Shown here: positions 17,357 to 26,653 of the stretch, piece after piece
Layout of the letters: each line of letters begins with the position of its first letter
Position numbering within the stretch: position 1 is the first letter of the stretch
Source of the DNA: an uncultured Acetobacterium sp.
GTDB lineage: Bacteria > Bacillota > Clostridia > Eubacteriales > Eubacteriaceae
Assembly (NCBI RefSeq): GCF_963664135.1
Contig: NZ_OY760905.1
Coordinates: 3,622,736 to 3,686,735, forward strand
Direction of reading: 5' to 3'
Length of the DNA: 64,000 nucleotides
Notes under the pieces: generated by a model
Seen by the model: only the letters and a program-made list of their open reading frames with translations
Database searches by the model: none
What the model was told of the DNA's origin: nothing
Program-made: the position numbers and the translations under genes

Positions 17357-20089
17357 ATGAAATGGATTTATGATATGAAGATCACCCGGAAACTGGTTAT
17401 TAGTTTTATACTAGTGTCTTTGGTGGCGGGTATTGTCGGATTAATTGGAGTTGTTAATCTGTTTAAAATTAATACAACGTATATTGATACCTATAATAAT
17501 GTAACCACTGCCCATATGAGTACCGGAAACTTGCTTTCAAGTCTGGAAAAGATGAAATATGAATTGGTTGATATAATTCTGGAATCAGATGTAGATCAGA
17601 TCAAGCAAGATGCGGAAGATATTGCTGCTGATAAAGAAGTTATCAGCAGCTCGATGGATCAATTTGAAGCGACAATAAGCAATGAAGAATTGCAAGTCGA
17701 ATTTGCTAAACTTAAAACAACCATTGCCAATGTTGAAAAACAGATTGATACTGTTATTGGTCTGGCACTGGAAAATAAAGATACAGAAGCATTCGCGATG
17801 TTAGATGAAACCTCGGTATTAACAGCTTCATTTGAAACAGCAGCTTCAGAAATGGGTGATTTAATTAAAATGAAGGCTGATTCAGGGACAGACCAAATCA
17901 ATGAAAACACTGGTGATACCTATGCCTCAGTTACGCTTATGTCGGTGGTCACAATTTTGGGGATGATTTTGGCTATTTCACTTGGCATCTTTTTAAGCAA
18001 GATTATTGGAAAACCAATACAAAAGGTGTCAGAAAGTCTGAACGAGATGAACCAGGGTCATTTTGTTATGCGTCTTAAAATGAATCAAAAAGATGAAATT
18101 GGCGAGATGGCTGATGCCTTGGATACCTTCTCAGAGAGTATCCAGACGGTTATTGTTGGTACTTTGAATAATGTGTCAGCTGGGGACGTCAGTGCTGACA
18201 TTGTTCCCAGAGATGATCAAGACGAATTGGCACCAGCTCTTATCCAGATTATCGAAACCATCCGGGCGCTGGTTAATGAAGCAAACATGCTTTCTGCCGC
18301 TGCCGTGGCTGGAAAACTGAACACCAGAGGCGATGTGAATGCCTTTACTGGCGGGTACCGACAAATTGTTGAAGGGGTTAATGCGACTCTGGATGCGGTG
18401 GTTGGTCCGCTGAATGTAGCAGCCGACTATGTTGAACAGATCAGTCGAGGTATTATCCCTGAAAAGATCACGGATACCTACAATGGCGATTTTAACATCA
18501 TTAAAAATAATTTAAATACCTGTATTGACGGCTTAAGCGCATTATCAGAAGGTAAGCGTATTCTTGAAAAGATGAGCGTCAATGATTTTTCAGAGGAAAT
18601 GACGGGTCAATATCTGGGCATTTACGCGGATATTGCCGATGCCATTAATGCTGTTCATGAGCGTTTCATCCGGGTGGTCAATATTGCTACTCATATTGCC
18701 GCAGGTGATATGAGCGACCTGGAAACCTTGAAACAGATTGGCAAGCGAAGTGAAAATGATAGCTTAAACCCAAGCTTGATGGCCATGATCGAAAATATTC
18801 TAAGTCTGGTTCAGGAAACTGAAAGCATGGCCAGTATTGCTGTAGAAGGAGATTTGGCAAATCGGGGCGATGTATCCAAATTTCAGGGAGAATTTGCAAA
18901 GGTCATCGATGGATTTAATCAAACACTGGATGCCATTATTCAGCCGTTGACTGAAGCAGCCAGCATTCTGGATTTATTAGCGACTGGAAATCTAAAAATT
19001 ACGATGGAAGGTAATTATCAAGGGGATCATGCCAAGATCAAGAATGCTTTGAATAATACGATTGTCTTTTTGAAACGCTATGTCGACGAAATTTCGGAAA
19101 CTCTGGAAGCCATGGGTCAGGGAAGTTTAAATCAGGAAATTACCACTGAATACCTTGGTGACTTTCTGCCAATTAAAACATCACTTAACGCAATTAATGA
19201 AAAACTCAGCCAAACCATGAAGGAGATTAATGACGCTGCAGGACAAGTAGAGATGGGCGCAAAACAGATTTCGGATGGAGGACAGAACCTGTCACAGGGA
19301 ACCACCGAGCAGGCAAGTTCAATTCAGGAATTAACGGCTTCCATTGAAGAAGTGGCAGCAGAAACCAAGCGAAATGCCATGAATGCTAATCAGGCCAACG
19401 AGTTAGCTGTCAGAGTGAGAAAAAATGCTGAAGTTGGAAATGCTCAGATGGAAAATATGGTTACAGCGATGGATGAAATCAGCGACTCATCCAACAACAT
19501 TTCCAAAATTATCAAAGTAATTGATGACATTGCCTTCCAGACTAATATTCTGGCACTGAATGCCGCAGTGGAAGCGGCTCGGGCAGGTCAGCATGGTAAA
19601 GGCTTTGCTGTGGTAGCGGAAGAGGTCAGAACGCTGGCTGCCAGAAGCGCCGAAGCAGCAAAAGAAACCACTGGTTTAATTGAAGGTTCCATTGACAAAG
19701 TGGAAGTCGGAACCAAAATTGCAGATGAAACCGCCGAAAGTCTTAAAGAAATACTAAATGAAATTGAGCAGGTAACCGGTCTTGTTGGTAGTATCGCTCA
19801 GGCGTCCAATGATCAAGCTTCCGAAATTGCTCAAATCACCCAGGGCATTGAACAAGTTTCTCAGGTGGTGCAAACCAATTCTGCTACAGCAGAAGAAAGT
19901 GCCGCCGCCAGCGAAGAATTATCTAGTCAGGCCGAGATGCTCAAACAAATGGTAGGTGTCTTTGAATTAAAAAGTGTCGGGGGCGCCAAAAGAGCTGAGA
20001 ATCGATTTGTAGAAAAGAAAGCGATAAAAATAGCTACGGATATTTCATTTGAACCCAGAATTGTTTTGGATGACAACGACAAATATTAA
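17357..20089 (+). CDS. Methyl-accepting chemotaxis protein with a long poly-HAMP region
   Basis: Membrane chemoreceptor, 910 residues, well above the usual 550-670. TM1 is at about 13-36, an extracytoplasmic four-helix-bundle sensor at 37-188, TM2 at 191-214 and HAMP from 215. Residues 269-620 hold a chain of HAMP-like units, including two repeats of about 80 residues at 311-390 and 491-570 (both contain RGDV-x-x-F-x-G, a D-A-x-x-x-P-L turn and G-D-x-x-x-I-K-N-x-L-N). The signalling hairpin tip is at about 716-760 ([20 protein letters not shown], then [15 protein letters not shown]). It would control CheA-CheW; the ligand is unknown. Ribosome site AAAGGAG. Flanked by terminators and possibly monocistronic. 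Confidence 0.93.
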   Translation: MKWIYDMKITRKLVISFILVSLVAGIVGLIGVVNLFKINTTYIDTYNNVTTAHMSTGNLLSSLEKMKYELVDIILESDVDQIKQDAEDIAADKEVISSSMDQFEATISNEELQVEFAKLKTTIANVEKQIDTVIGLALENKDTEAFAMLDETSVLTASFETAASEMGDLIKMKADSGTDQINENTGDTYASVTLMSVVTILGMILAISLGIFLSKIIGKPIQKVSESLNEMNQGHFVMRLKMNQKDEIGEMADALDTFSESIQTVIVGTLNNVSAGDVSADIVPRDDQDELAPALIQIIETIRALVNEANMLSAAAVAGKLNTRGDVNAFTGGYRQIVEGVNATLDAVVGPLNVAADYVEQISRGIIPEKITDTYNGDFNIIKNNLNTCIDGLSALSEGKRILEKMSVNDFSEEMTGQYLGIYADIADAINAVHERFIRVVNIATHIAAGDMSDLETLKQIGKRSENDSLNPSLMAMIENILSLVQETESMASIAVEGDLANRGDVSKFQGEFAKVIDGFNQTLDAIIQPLTEAASILDLLATGNLKITMEGNYQGDHAKIKNALNNTIVFLKRYVDEISETLEAMGQGSLNQEITTEYLGDFLPIKTSLNAINEKLSQTMKEINDAAGQVEMGAKQISDGGQNLSQGTTEQASSIQELTASIEEVAAETKRNAMNANQANELAVRVRKNAEVGNAQMENMVTAMDEISDSSNNISKIIKVIDDIAFQTNILALNAAVEAARAGQHGKGFAVVAEEVRTLAARSAEAAKETTGLIEGSIDKVEVGTKIADETAESLKEILNEIEQVTGLVGSIAQASNDQASEIAQITQGIEQVSQVVQTNSATAEESAAASEELSSQAEMLKQMVGVFELKSVGGAKRAENRFVEKKAIKIATDISFEPRIVLDDNDKY

Positions 20090-20165
20090 GGAATGAAGTG
20101 ACAATCTAAATTAGATTTTGGCAGATGATCGTGTCTGATACGATTTGATTTGTTCCAAATAAGAT

Positions 20166-20220
20166 AAAAAAACTTTGCAATCATCAGTCTTTGATAAGGC
20201 GTGACGGCAGAGTTTTTTTT
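20166..20220 (+). terminator. Probable terminator after the chemoreceptor
   Basis: AAACTTTGC pairs with GCAGAGTTT (one G-U) around a 28-base loop and is followed by eight T in total. The loop is long, so strength is uncertain. Confidence 0.6.
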
Positions 20221-20306
20221 ATGGAACTGGGTTTAATTAATGCAGATTGAAGTGATGGGTCAAATTTAAATATTTACAAAAATTCTGTCACAGCACTTGC
20301 CACACG

Positions 20307-20335
20307 TTGAACAGGATACCTTTCTGTGTTAAAAT
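20307..20335 (+). promoter_or_regulatory. Promoter of the GGDEF-aldolase pair
   Basis: TTGAAC and TAAAAT are spaced by 17 bases, about 60 bases before the GGDEF start. Together with the terminator upstream it fills the 300-base gap after the chemoreceptor; nothing else is visible there. Confidence 0.65.
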
Positions 20336-20393
20336 GAATAGAATTAAACATCTTATAAATACAAATCTTATTAACTGTTGAGAAGGGATTTGC

Positions 20394-21413
20394 ATGGATA
20401 CGAATAGAATTAACACCGAATTTATTGAACGTTATGGCAATAAAGAAATGTTGGCCGTGGAAAAGCAGTCCGCCGCGTGGATAAAAATTGGCGTATGTCT
20501 TTTTTTATATGGAATTACGATGTTAATACAATTTAAATTTCGATCATTATTTGATATAAACATGAGTGGCGTGGCGGCCCAGCTGCAGGTAATCGTTTCA
20601 ACCTATTTGGTTATTTCAGTAAAAAAACAAGGATATCCGATTGCCATTGCGATGAATATGGTGGTCGCTTTAATGGTAGCAATTCTCGTTTTCGGTAACG
20701 GAAACATGAATGCTGTACCAGGTATTATCGTTCCAATCTGTACAATTATTACAATTAGCATTATTTCTTACTATCGGAAGGGGCTGGATGCTAAGCTGGA
20801 AGAAGTTTCAAAACAAAAAGAAGAACTGACAGTCTTATATGAGGAACTGGCAACCTCAGAAAAAGAAATTATCAAACAGAACATTCAGCTGACAGAATAC
20901 AATAATGAAATGAAGAAAAAAGAGATCAGACAAAATTATTTTGCCTATATTGATATCTTAACCGAAATTCCCAATCGTAAAATGATCATTGAAAAACTGG
21001 ATCATTTGGTGATGCTTGCTCGCAATGAAGAAATGAGTTTTGCCGTCGTTTTTATGGATTTAGATAATTTTAAACGGATCAATACCGCTAATGGCTATCA
21101 TATTGGCGATTTATTACTAAAAGCGATTGTGGCAAAAATTAAAGGGATCATTTATGAAGAGGATACACTGGGACGTCTGGGCAGCGATGAATTTGCGTTA
21201 ATCATTCAACATAATCTGACCGAAGCAAAAATCTATGACTATGTGGAAAGAATCAGACTAGCGTTGTTGGAGCCTTTTACGATCGAAAATATAGAATTTA
21301 ATATCAAGGCAAGTTTTGGAATTTCTATTTTCCCCCGTGATGGGACTAACTCGGAAGAAATATTAAACTATGCTGATACGGCAATGTGTAAAGCGAAAGA
21401 AAACCGAAGGTAG
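20394..21413 (+). CDS. Membrane GGDEF-domain protein, putative diguanylate cyclase
   Basis: 339 residues: four or five hydrophobic helices (about 30-125), a coiled coil (130-178) and a GGDEF domain (about 180-339). The metal Asp is in FMDLDNFKRIN (D222). The signature is RLGSDEF (261-267), i.e. GSDEF rather than GGDEF, and the usual D-x-L-T-G-L-P-N-R entry reads DILTEIPNR. No R-x-x-D inhibitory site precedes the signature. The enzyme may make c-di-GMP, but the two substitutions leave activity open. The aldolase gene starts 4 bases after its stop, so they share a transcript. Confidence 0.85.
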   Translation: MDTNRINTEFIERYGNKEMLAVEKQSAAWIKIGVCLFLYGITMLIQFKFRSLFDINMSGVAAQLQVIVSTYLVISVKKQGYPIAIAMNMVVALMVAILVFGNGNMNAVPGIIVPICTIITISIISYYRKGLDAKLEEVSKQKEELTVLYEELATSEKEIIKQNIQLTEYNNEMKKKEIRQNYFAYIDILTEIPNRKMIIEKLDHLVMLARNEEMSFAVVFMDLDNFKRINTANGYHIGDLLLKAIVAKIKGIIYEEDTLGRLGSDEFALIIQHNLTEAKIYDYVERIRLALLEPFTIENIEFNIKASFGISIFPRDGTNSEEILNYADTAMCKAKENRR

Positions 21414-21417
21414 AAAC

Positions 21418-22077
21418 ATGATATTGAAAAAAGAACGTCAAGATGTGGTTAAATACTGTCGGAAAATGATTACAACTGGTTTGACCAAAGGTACTGGTGG
21501 GAACATTAGTATTTATAGTCGGGAATTGAGTTTGATGGCAATCAGCCCCAGTGGGATTGATTATTTTGAAACTGAACCGGAAGATGTGGTAGTCATGGAT
21601 CTGGATGGGAGAATTGTCGACGGTGAGCGAAAACCGTCCAGTGAACAGGCATTGCATCGGATTTTCTATGTCAAACGAAATGATATTAATGCCGTTGTAC
21701 ACACCCACTCTGTTTATTCGACCGTTCTGGCAACCTTGAGACAGCCACTTCCAGCATCCAGTTACCTGGTTGCATATTCAGGTCTGGATGTGCGGTGTGC
21801 CAATTATGCTTCTTTTGGAACCGATGAACTGGCACAAGTGACCTATCAGGCAATGGTTGACCGCTACGCCGTATTAATGGCCAATCATGGTTTGCTGACA
21901 GGGAGCAAAGATATCCTCAACGCATTTAATATTGCCGAGCAGATCGAACACTGTGCTGAAGTTTATGTTAAGGCAAGGTCAATCGGTCAGCCAGTGATTT
22001 TAGATGAAGCAGAAATGAAGCAGATGATTGTTAAGTTTAACAGTTCCTATGGCCAGAAAACAGTTAAAACAGGATAA
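21418..22077 (+). CDS. Class II aldolase/adducin family, L-fuculose-phosphate aldolase-like
   Basis: 219-residue zinc aldolase. TGGNIS (phosphate binding), the zinc ligands in HTHSVYST and the later ANHG, and a catalytic Glu in the SEQALHR region match the FucA/AraD family. It would cleave a sugar 1-phosphate to dihydroxyacetone phosphate and an aldehyde; the substrate (fuculose, rhamnulose, ribulose, or 5-deoxy sugars from methionine salvage) cannot be read from sequence. The ATG at 21418 was chosen because an earlier in-frame ATG lies inside the GGDEF gene; AAGG is 6 bases upstream. No kinase or isomerase is nearby. Confidence 0.85.
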   Translation: MILKKERQDVVKYCRKMITTGLTKGTGGNISIYSRELSLMAISPSGIDYFETEPEDVVVMDLDGRIVDGERKPSSEQALHRIFYVKRNDINAVVHTHSVYSTVLATLRQPLPASSYLVAYSGLDVRCANYASFGTDELAQVTYQAMVDRYAVLMANHGLLTGSKDILNAFNIAEQIEHCAEVYVKARSIGQPVILDEAEMKQMIVKFNSSYGQKTVKTG

Positions 22078-22093
22078 AAAATATATAAGCGAA

Positions 22094-22139
22094 AGTCTTG
22101 CAGGTTGAACCAAGAATTGGTTACTGTAGGGCTTTTTTT
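22094..22139 (+). terminator. Terminator after the aldolase
   Basis: AGTCTTGCAG pairs with CTGTAGGGCT through several G-U pairs, with an inner AACCA/TTGGTT hairpin, then seven T. Confidence 0.75.
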
Positions 22140-22173
22140 ATGATTACACCAGAATCAGCTGATATTGTAATGA

Positions 22174-22202
22174 TTCTAAAAAATCGATCGATATGATATA
22201 AT
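22174..22202 (+). promoter_or_regulatory. Extended -10 promoter of the first ClC gene
   Basis: TATAAT preceded by TGA (extended -10) and a weak TTCTAA at 17 bases, 50 bases before the ClC start. Confidence 0.55.
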
Positions 22203-22251
22203 CGTCATTAAAGTGAATAAATTGCTAAGGCATTAATTTTTGGAGGATAGT

Positions 22252-23484
22252 GTGGGGATTAAATTTAAAGAGATGGTCGTGATGACCTTGTTTGTTGCCT
22301 TACTGGGTGGAACCATCGGCGGGATAACCTGGGTGCTTTTGTATATCATGAATATGGGCATTAATTTTGTATGGACGGACGTCAGGAATCTAATTAATTT
22401 TACCCTCTACCCGGTGATTGTTTGTGCATTTGGCGGTCTGCTGATTGGTCTTTGGGAGAAACGATTTGGTCCTTATCCCCGGGAAATGGCGGAAATTTTA
22501 AAGGATGTCAAAAAAGGCGAAAAGATACCCTACAATAATTTGCATATTATCGGGATTTCGGCATTGTTGCCGCTAATTTTTGGTGGTAGTCTGGGGCCAG
22601 AAGCGGGATTAACCGGCGTAATTGTTGGCTTATGTTTCTGGTTTTCAGATCGCTTTAAATTTATTTCTGCGGAGATGGAAGAATTGCCTCAGGTTGGGAT
22701 GGCAGCAACCATCGGGGTTATTTTTGGCTCCCCGTTGTTTGCCTTTGTCAATCAGATTGAAGATGAAAACAAACCGACAGTAATTCCCAAAAATCTAAAA
22801 ATGATGATGTACTTTGTTGGAATTATCAGCGGATATGGGGTATTAACATTACTACAGAATTTACTAGGCGGACGGTTGGGCTTGGGGCGTTTTCCAGCCA
22901 TCGAAAAGATAACAGCTGTCGAATGGGCAGCGGTCATTCCCTTGGCGCTTATCGGGGTGGCAGCGGGAATGCTATATTATCTATTTATGAAAATGACTAA
23001 AGCAGCGGTAAAACCATTGGCGAAGAACATCGTAACCCGAGGCATCATTGGCGGAATTATTCTGGGTACAGTGGGAATATTTTTGCCTTATACCATGTTT
23101 TCTGGTGAGCATGAAATGGTCGAGGTCATGAACGCCTGGCAGGGTATGGGCTTTGCGGTGCTTCTTTTATCAGGGACGATAAAACTCTTGATGGGCAATA
23201 TCTGTCATGAAATGGGCTGGCGGGGTGGGAACATTTTCCCAACAATTTTTTCGGGCGTTTCCATTGGTTATGCTTGTGCGTTGATACTGCCCGTTGATCC
23301 GATTTTTTGTGTCGCAGTGGTGACTGCGGCGCTGACTGCCACCGTCATGCGAAAACCGCTGGCAGTGATTTTACTGCTGCTGATTTGCTTTCCTGTTAAT
23401 GGAATTATTCCAATGACTATTGGTGCAGTCATTGGTGGTGCTATCCCGGTGCCAAAATTTTTAGGACTGGAGGTACCAGAATAA
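22252..23484 (+). CDS. ClC-family chloride channel or H+/Cl- exchanger, copy 1
   Basis: 410-residue polytopic protein of about ten helices. GGSLGPEAGLTG matches the G-x-x-G-P-E selectivity loop and GWRGGNIFPTIFSG the G-x-F-x-P loop of ClC proteins; the set is shorter and more divergent than EriC. GTG 22252 was chosen because GGAGG ends 5 bases before it and because the start then aligns with copy 2; a TTG at 22240 lies upstream of that ribosome site. ClC proteins move chloride, often coupled to protons, in acid or osmotic stress. A clear paralogue lies at 24589. Confidence 0.85.
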   Translation: MGIKFKEMVVMTLFVALLGGTIGGITWVLLYIMNMGINFVWTDVRNLINFTLYPVIVCAFGGLLIGLWEKRFGPYPREMAEILKDVKKGEKIPYNNLHIIGISALLPLIFGGSLGPEAGLTGVIVGLCFWFSDRFKFISAEMEELPQVGMAATIGVIFGSPLFAFVNQIEDENKPTVIPKNLKMMMYFVGIISGYGVLTLLQNLLGGRLGLGRFPAIEKITAVEWAAVIPLALIGVAAGMLYYLFMKMTKAAVKPLAKNIVTRGIIGGIILGTVGIFLPYTMFSGEHEMVEVMNAWQGMGFAVLLLSGTIKLLMGNICHEMGWRGGNIFPTIFSGVSIGYACALILPVDPIFCVAVVTAALTATVMRKPLAVILLLLICFPVNGIIPMTIGAVIGGAIPVPKFLGLEVPE

Positions 23485-23521
23485 ATCTTGAAATAAAAAA
23501 GTGCTTCTTTAATGAGGTATT

Positions 23522-23555
23522 TCAGACCGATGACAAAGATCCAGATTATCGTGGA
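23522..23555 (-). pseudogene. Fossil fragment of an hdeD-like gene
   Basis: Read on the minus strand the segment encodes STIIWIFVIGL, against SMMIWIFVIGL in the intact hdeD-like gene at 25900-26436. Of 34 bases only five or six differ, mostly at third codon positions. No open frame surrounds it. Confidence 0.7.
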
Positions 23556-23556
23556 T

Positions 23557-23602
23557 AAAAAAAATTATGAAATCACCGTCAGTTTTATAATGAGGTGATT
23601 TC
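23557..23602 (-). terminator. Terminator of the glpF-like gene
   Basis: On the minus strand GAAATCACC and GGTGATTTC pair and are followed by ATAA and eight T. Confidence 0.8.
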
Positions 23603-23685
23603 AACAGATTATATGCTATTTGTGTATGTTCGTCCTGAAATACAGATACTCAAACATACAAACTTGTTTTTTTAAAACGAAAATT

Positions 23686-24414
23686 TTATATGCACATCAT
23701 TAAAACCATATTGTAAATACCAGCCCCAAGTAGACCACCAACAATTGGGCCAACAATGGGAATCCAGGCATAGGACCAATCAGAATCTCTTTTTCCTGGT
23801 ATTGGTAGAATTGCATGGGCAATTCTCGGTCCTAAATCTCTTGCGGGATTAATGGCATAACCTGTTGGACCTCCTAAGCTAAGTCCAATTGCCCAGATTA
23901 AAAAACCTGTTGCCAAAGCTCCAAGAGCACCTATGTTATTGTTCACATTAGAAATACCAAGAATACCAATCAGCAACATGGCTGTTCCAATAATCTCGGT
24001 AATCAGGTTCCATAGCTTGCTACGAATAGCTGGCCCGGTTGCAAAAACACCAAGTTTTCCATCGGGATCTTCCGTTTGAGAAAAATGTTCATGATAAGCC
24101 AAATAAACAACAATAGCTCCAAGAAATGCTCCTAACATTTGAGCGCCGATGTACCAGGGAACTAAAGTCCATGGAAATGACCCAATCGCTGCCAGTGAAA
24201 TTGTAACCGCAGGATTCAAATGAGCTCCCCCGATCCATCCGACGACGTAAACTGCTATAGCGACTGCAAAACCCCAGCCAGCTGTAATAACAATCCAACC
24301 ACTGGAATTCCCCTTTGTTTTGCTGAGAACTACATTTGCTACAACACCATCACCAAGAATAATGAGAATCATCGTACCAATCACTTCTGAAATAATCATT
24401 GCCAAGTCTGACAT
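23686..24414 (-). CDS. glpF: MIP-family channel, aquaglyceroporin (GlpF type)
   Basis: 242-residue six-helix channel with two half-helix NPA motifs: GGAHLNPAVT (about 63-72) and GYAINPARDLGPR (about 188-200). The Asp after the second NPA (NPARD) is the usual mark of glycerol facilitators as opposed to AqpZ (NPARS). It allows passive passage of glycerol or other small polyols and perhaps water. TAGGAGGT lies 8 bases before the ATG. The gene faces opposite to both ClC copies and sits exactly between two decayed gene fragments. No glycerol kinase is adjacent, so a role in osmotic balance is as likely as glycerol use. Confidence 0.92.
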   Translation of the reverse strand: MSDLAMIISEVIGTMILIILGDGVVANVVLSKTKGNSSGWIVITAGWGFAVAIAVYVVGWIGGAHLNPAVTISLAAIGSFPWTLVPWYIGAQMLGAFLGAIVVYLAYHEHFSQTEDPDGKLGVFATGPAIRSKLWNLITEIIGTAMLLIGILGISNVNNNIGALGALATGFLIWAIGLSLGGPTGYAINPARDLGPRIAHAILPIPGKRDSDWSYAWIPIVGPIVGGLLGAGIYNMVLMMCI

Positions 24415-24514
24415 GCTATTCTACCTCCTAAAACAATAATTTGTTCCTTATGTTTGGTTATATAGCCTTTTTATTTCCGGGCAAACACTTTAGCCTAAAA
24501 TTCTGAAAATACGG

Positions 24515-24580
24515 ATGTATTTTATTGGGATTATCAGCGGATACAGGGTATTAACATTACTACAGAATTAATTAGGCGAG
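24515..24580 (+). pseudogene. Fossil fragment of a ClC gene forming the leader of ClC copy 2
   Basis: In frame it reads MYFIGIISGYRVLTLLQN, stop, LGE, against MYFVGIISGYGVLTLLQNLLGG in the middle of ClC copy 1 (bases 22808-22873). The last bases of the fragment (GGCGAGGTG) now provide the ribosome site of copy 2. It is closer to copy 1 than to the matching part of copy 2. Confidence 0.82.
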
Positions 24581-24588
24581 GTGAAATT

Positions 24589-25821
24589 ATGTGGCTTAAA
24601 TTAAAAAAGAACCTGGTAATGATCTTGATTGTCGCATTTTTAGGTGCGGTTATCGGTGGAATTACCTGGCTGTTACTCTTTCTTTTAAACCTTGGCATTG
24701 ATTTCTTATGGTCGTTTTTACCTGAACATATTGATTGTGCTTTTTATCCACTGGTGATCTGCGCTGTGGGTGGACTTTTAGTTGGTTTATGGGAAAAGAA
24801 GTTTGGACCCTATCCCAGAGAACTTACGGAAATTGTGAATGAAATAAAAAGTGGTAAAAAAATCCCCTACAATAATTTGCATATTATTGGATTGGCCGCC
24901 CTGCTGCCACTGATTTTTGGTGGCAGCCTGGGGCCGGAAGCCGGTTTGTCTGGGATTATTGTGGGTTTATGTTACTGGTTCTCTGATAAATTCAAATACA
25001 CCATTCAGGAGGTTGAGGAAATTGCCGAAATTGGAATGGCGGCCACGATTGGGGTGATTTTTAATTCGCCGTTATTTGGTTTTGTCAATCAGATCGAAGA
25101 TGATAACAGTCTGAGTCAGATTCCCAAAAACACAAAAATGCTATTGTATTTCGTCGGTATCATTGGTGGTTTTGGGGCTTTCCGTTTTTTGTCCAACACC
25201 ATCGGCGGGGGATCGGGTTTGGGAAACTTTCCCGCCATCGAAACTCTGGGAACCACTGAGTGGACAATGGTGATTCCCTTGGCTCTGGTTGGGAGTTTGC
25301 TGGGGATGCTTTATTTTGTTTTTAAGGGCGTGGTTAAATTTGCAGTTCGCCCGCTGAAAGATAAAGTGGTCGTGAAAGCTGTTCTTGCCGGTGCGATTCT
25401 TGGGGGCGTGGGGATTCTATTACCCTATACCATGTTCTCGGGTGAACATCAAATGGAAGAATTGATGCATGGTTGGGAAACAATTGGGGTGGCATTGCTC
25501 TTTGTGACTGCTTTAGTTAAGCTGCTTATTACCAATGTCTGTCTGGAAATGGGCTGGCGGGGCGGACATATTTTTCCAGTGATATTTGCCGGAACCGCCA
25601 TCGGTTATGCTTTGGCGATTATCCTACCCATTGATCCGATCTTTTGTGTAGCGGTGGTAACAGCCGCCCTGACCAGCGCCATTCTGCGAAAACCGCTGGC
25701 AGTTATCCTGCTGCTGCTGATTATGTTTCCAGTTAGTGCCATTATTCCCATGGCCATCGGGGCGGTCATCGGCGGCGCCATTCCGATCCCTAAATTTGCA
25801 GGAGCGGGAGCATCGGAATAA
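24589..25821 (+). CDS. ClC-family chloride channel or H+/Cl- exchanger, copy 2
   Basis: 410 residues, colinear with copy 1 at every loop: PYNNLHIIGLAALLPLIFGGSLGPEAG, GFVNQIEDD, TMFSGEHQM, MGWRGGHIFP, DPIFCVAVVTAALTSAILRKPLAVILLLL. Differences cluster in the helices and in the segment after the GGG loop near residue 205. GAGGTGA is 5 bases before the ATG and comes from a fossil piece of another ClC copy. No nearby promoter matches the consensus. Chloride or proton/chloride exchange is inferred from the family; the clustering with hdeD, antiporter and aquaporin genes supports a stress role. Confidence 0.85.
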   Translation: MWLKLKKNLVMILIVAFLGAVIGGITWLLLFLLNLGIDFLWSFLPEHIDCAFYPLVICAVGGLLVGLWEKKFGPYPRELTEIVNEIKSGKKIPYNNLHIIGLAALLPLIFGGSLGPEAGLSGIIVGLCYWFSDKFKYTIQEVEEIAEIGMAATIGVIFNSPLFGFVNQIEDDNSLSQIPKNTKMLLYFVGIIGGFGAFRFLSNTIGGGSGLGNFPAIETLGTTEWTMVIPLALVGSLLGMLYFVFKGVVKFAVRPLKDKVVVKAVLAGAILGGVGILLPYTMFSGEHQMEELMHGWETIGVALLFVTALVKLLITNVCLEMGWRGGHIFPVIFAGTAIGYALAIILPIDPIFCVAVVTAALTSAILRKPLAVILLLLIMFPVSAIIPMAIGAVIGGAIPIPKFAGAGASE

Positions 25822-25835
25822 ATCTTAAAATCAAT

Positions 25836-25870
25836 AAAAAAGATGCCAACTTTTGGGGAGGCATCTTTTT
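25836..25870. terminator. Bidirectional terminator between ClC copy 2 and hdeD-like gene
   Basis: AAAAAGATGCC and GGCATCTTTTT pair around a 12-base loop; T-runs occur on both strands, serving both converging genes. Confidence 0.85.
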
Positions 25871-25899
25871 ATTGGGAAAATTAATTTAATGAATCGTTT

Positions 25900-26436
25900 C
25901 TAGGCCTGGGTTGACATGGTGGATGCAAAAAGGGCAATACCACCGACGATTAAATAAATACCGGCAATGATTGAGAACGCGAATAACATGACGTATGGGT
26001 TAAAAAGAAAGAAAAATCCAAGAATAGTATTAATAATCCCTGCCGCCAGAAGCCATCCGGTGCCAGCACCACCTTGTTTTTTTAATAGTGAAGAAGCAGT
26101 AATTTGATTAATGCCGGTAAACAGGGTCATAAATGCCAGCATAAAACCGAAGGTTTCAGCTCGGGCTAATGCTGGAGCAAAAATCAGCATAAATCCAAGA
26201 ATTACTGCCATAATACCTGAAGTAAGATTCCAGCCGTTTTTAATCTCACTCTTGGCATAATCATAAATAATAAATACGCCATATACCATCAGACCAATGA
26301 CGAAGATCCAGATCATCATGGAGACGAAGAACTGCGGAGCGATAAACACCCCAATACCCAGAAGAACCATGATAATGGAGGCCGCAATACCTAATCCTTT
26401 GTGGCCCTTAGTTACATTACCTACAACGTTTTCCAT
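25900..26436 (-). CDS. HdeD-like DUF308 membrane protein
   Basis: 178-residue protein with six hydrophobic helices in three repeated pairs (MVLLGIGVFIAP, GIMAVILGFMLIFAP, GIINTILGFFFLFNP), the DUF308/HdeD pattern. HdeD of enteric bacteria is linked to acid resistance at high cell density; the clostridial members are uncharacterised. ATG 26436 follows TAGGAGG at about 7 bases; a longer frame to 26481 has no ribosome site. It converges with ClC copy 2. A 34-base fossil of the same gene lies behind ClC copy 1. Confidence 0.82.
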   Translation of the reverse strand: MENVVGNVTKGHKGLGIAASIIMVLLGIGVFIAPQFFVSMMIWIFVIGLMVYGVFIIYDYAKSEIKNGWNLTSGIMAVILGFMLIFAPALARAETFGFMLAFMTLFTGINQITASSLLKKQGGAGTGWLLAAGIINTILGFFFLFNPYVMLFAFSIIAGIYLIVGGIALFASTMSTQA

Positions 26437-26541
26437 TTTTCTACCTCCTAATTTTGAAAATTTTGTAATGAGTAATAACAATAATCACTCTTTTTACTAG
26501 ATGCCCAATTATTTGATGTTTAAACAAAAAAAAATTTAGCG

Positions 26542-26570
26542 TTGTAAAAACAAAAAAATGGGTAGATAAT
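26542..26570 (+). promoter_or_regulatory. Promoter of the DUF6325-SHOCT-antiporter-cls operon
   Basis: TTGTAA and GATAAT are spaced by 17 bases, about 85 bases before the first gene. Confidence 0.5.
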
Positions 26571-26653
26571 TCACATGGACATAAGCTTTATAAACAACGA
26601 AAATTTAGAAAAAGCATGGTATATCAGAAGTGATATACAGAAGGGAGAGAAAA

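Noticed and set aside
20166-20220. c-di-GMP (GEMM) riboswitch between chemoreceptor and GGDEF gene
   Set aside because: The hairpin loop has a superficially similar stretch, but the conserved tetraloop-receptor arrangement is missing and the hairpin fits a simple terminator.
26518-26570. SigB-type stress promoter before the DUF6325 gene
   Set aside because: GTTTAAAC is present but no GGGWAW element follows at 12-15 bases.
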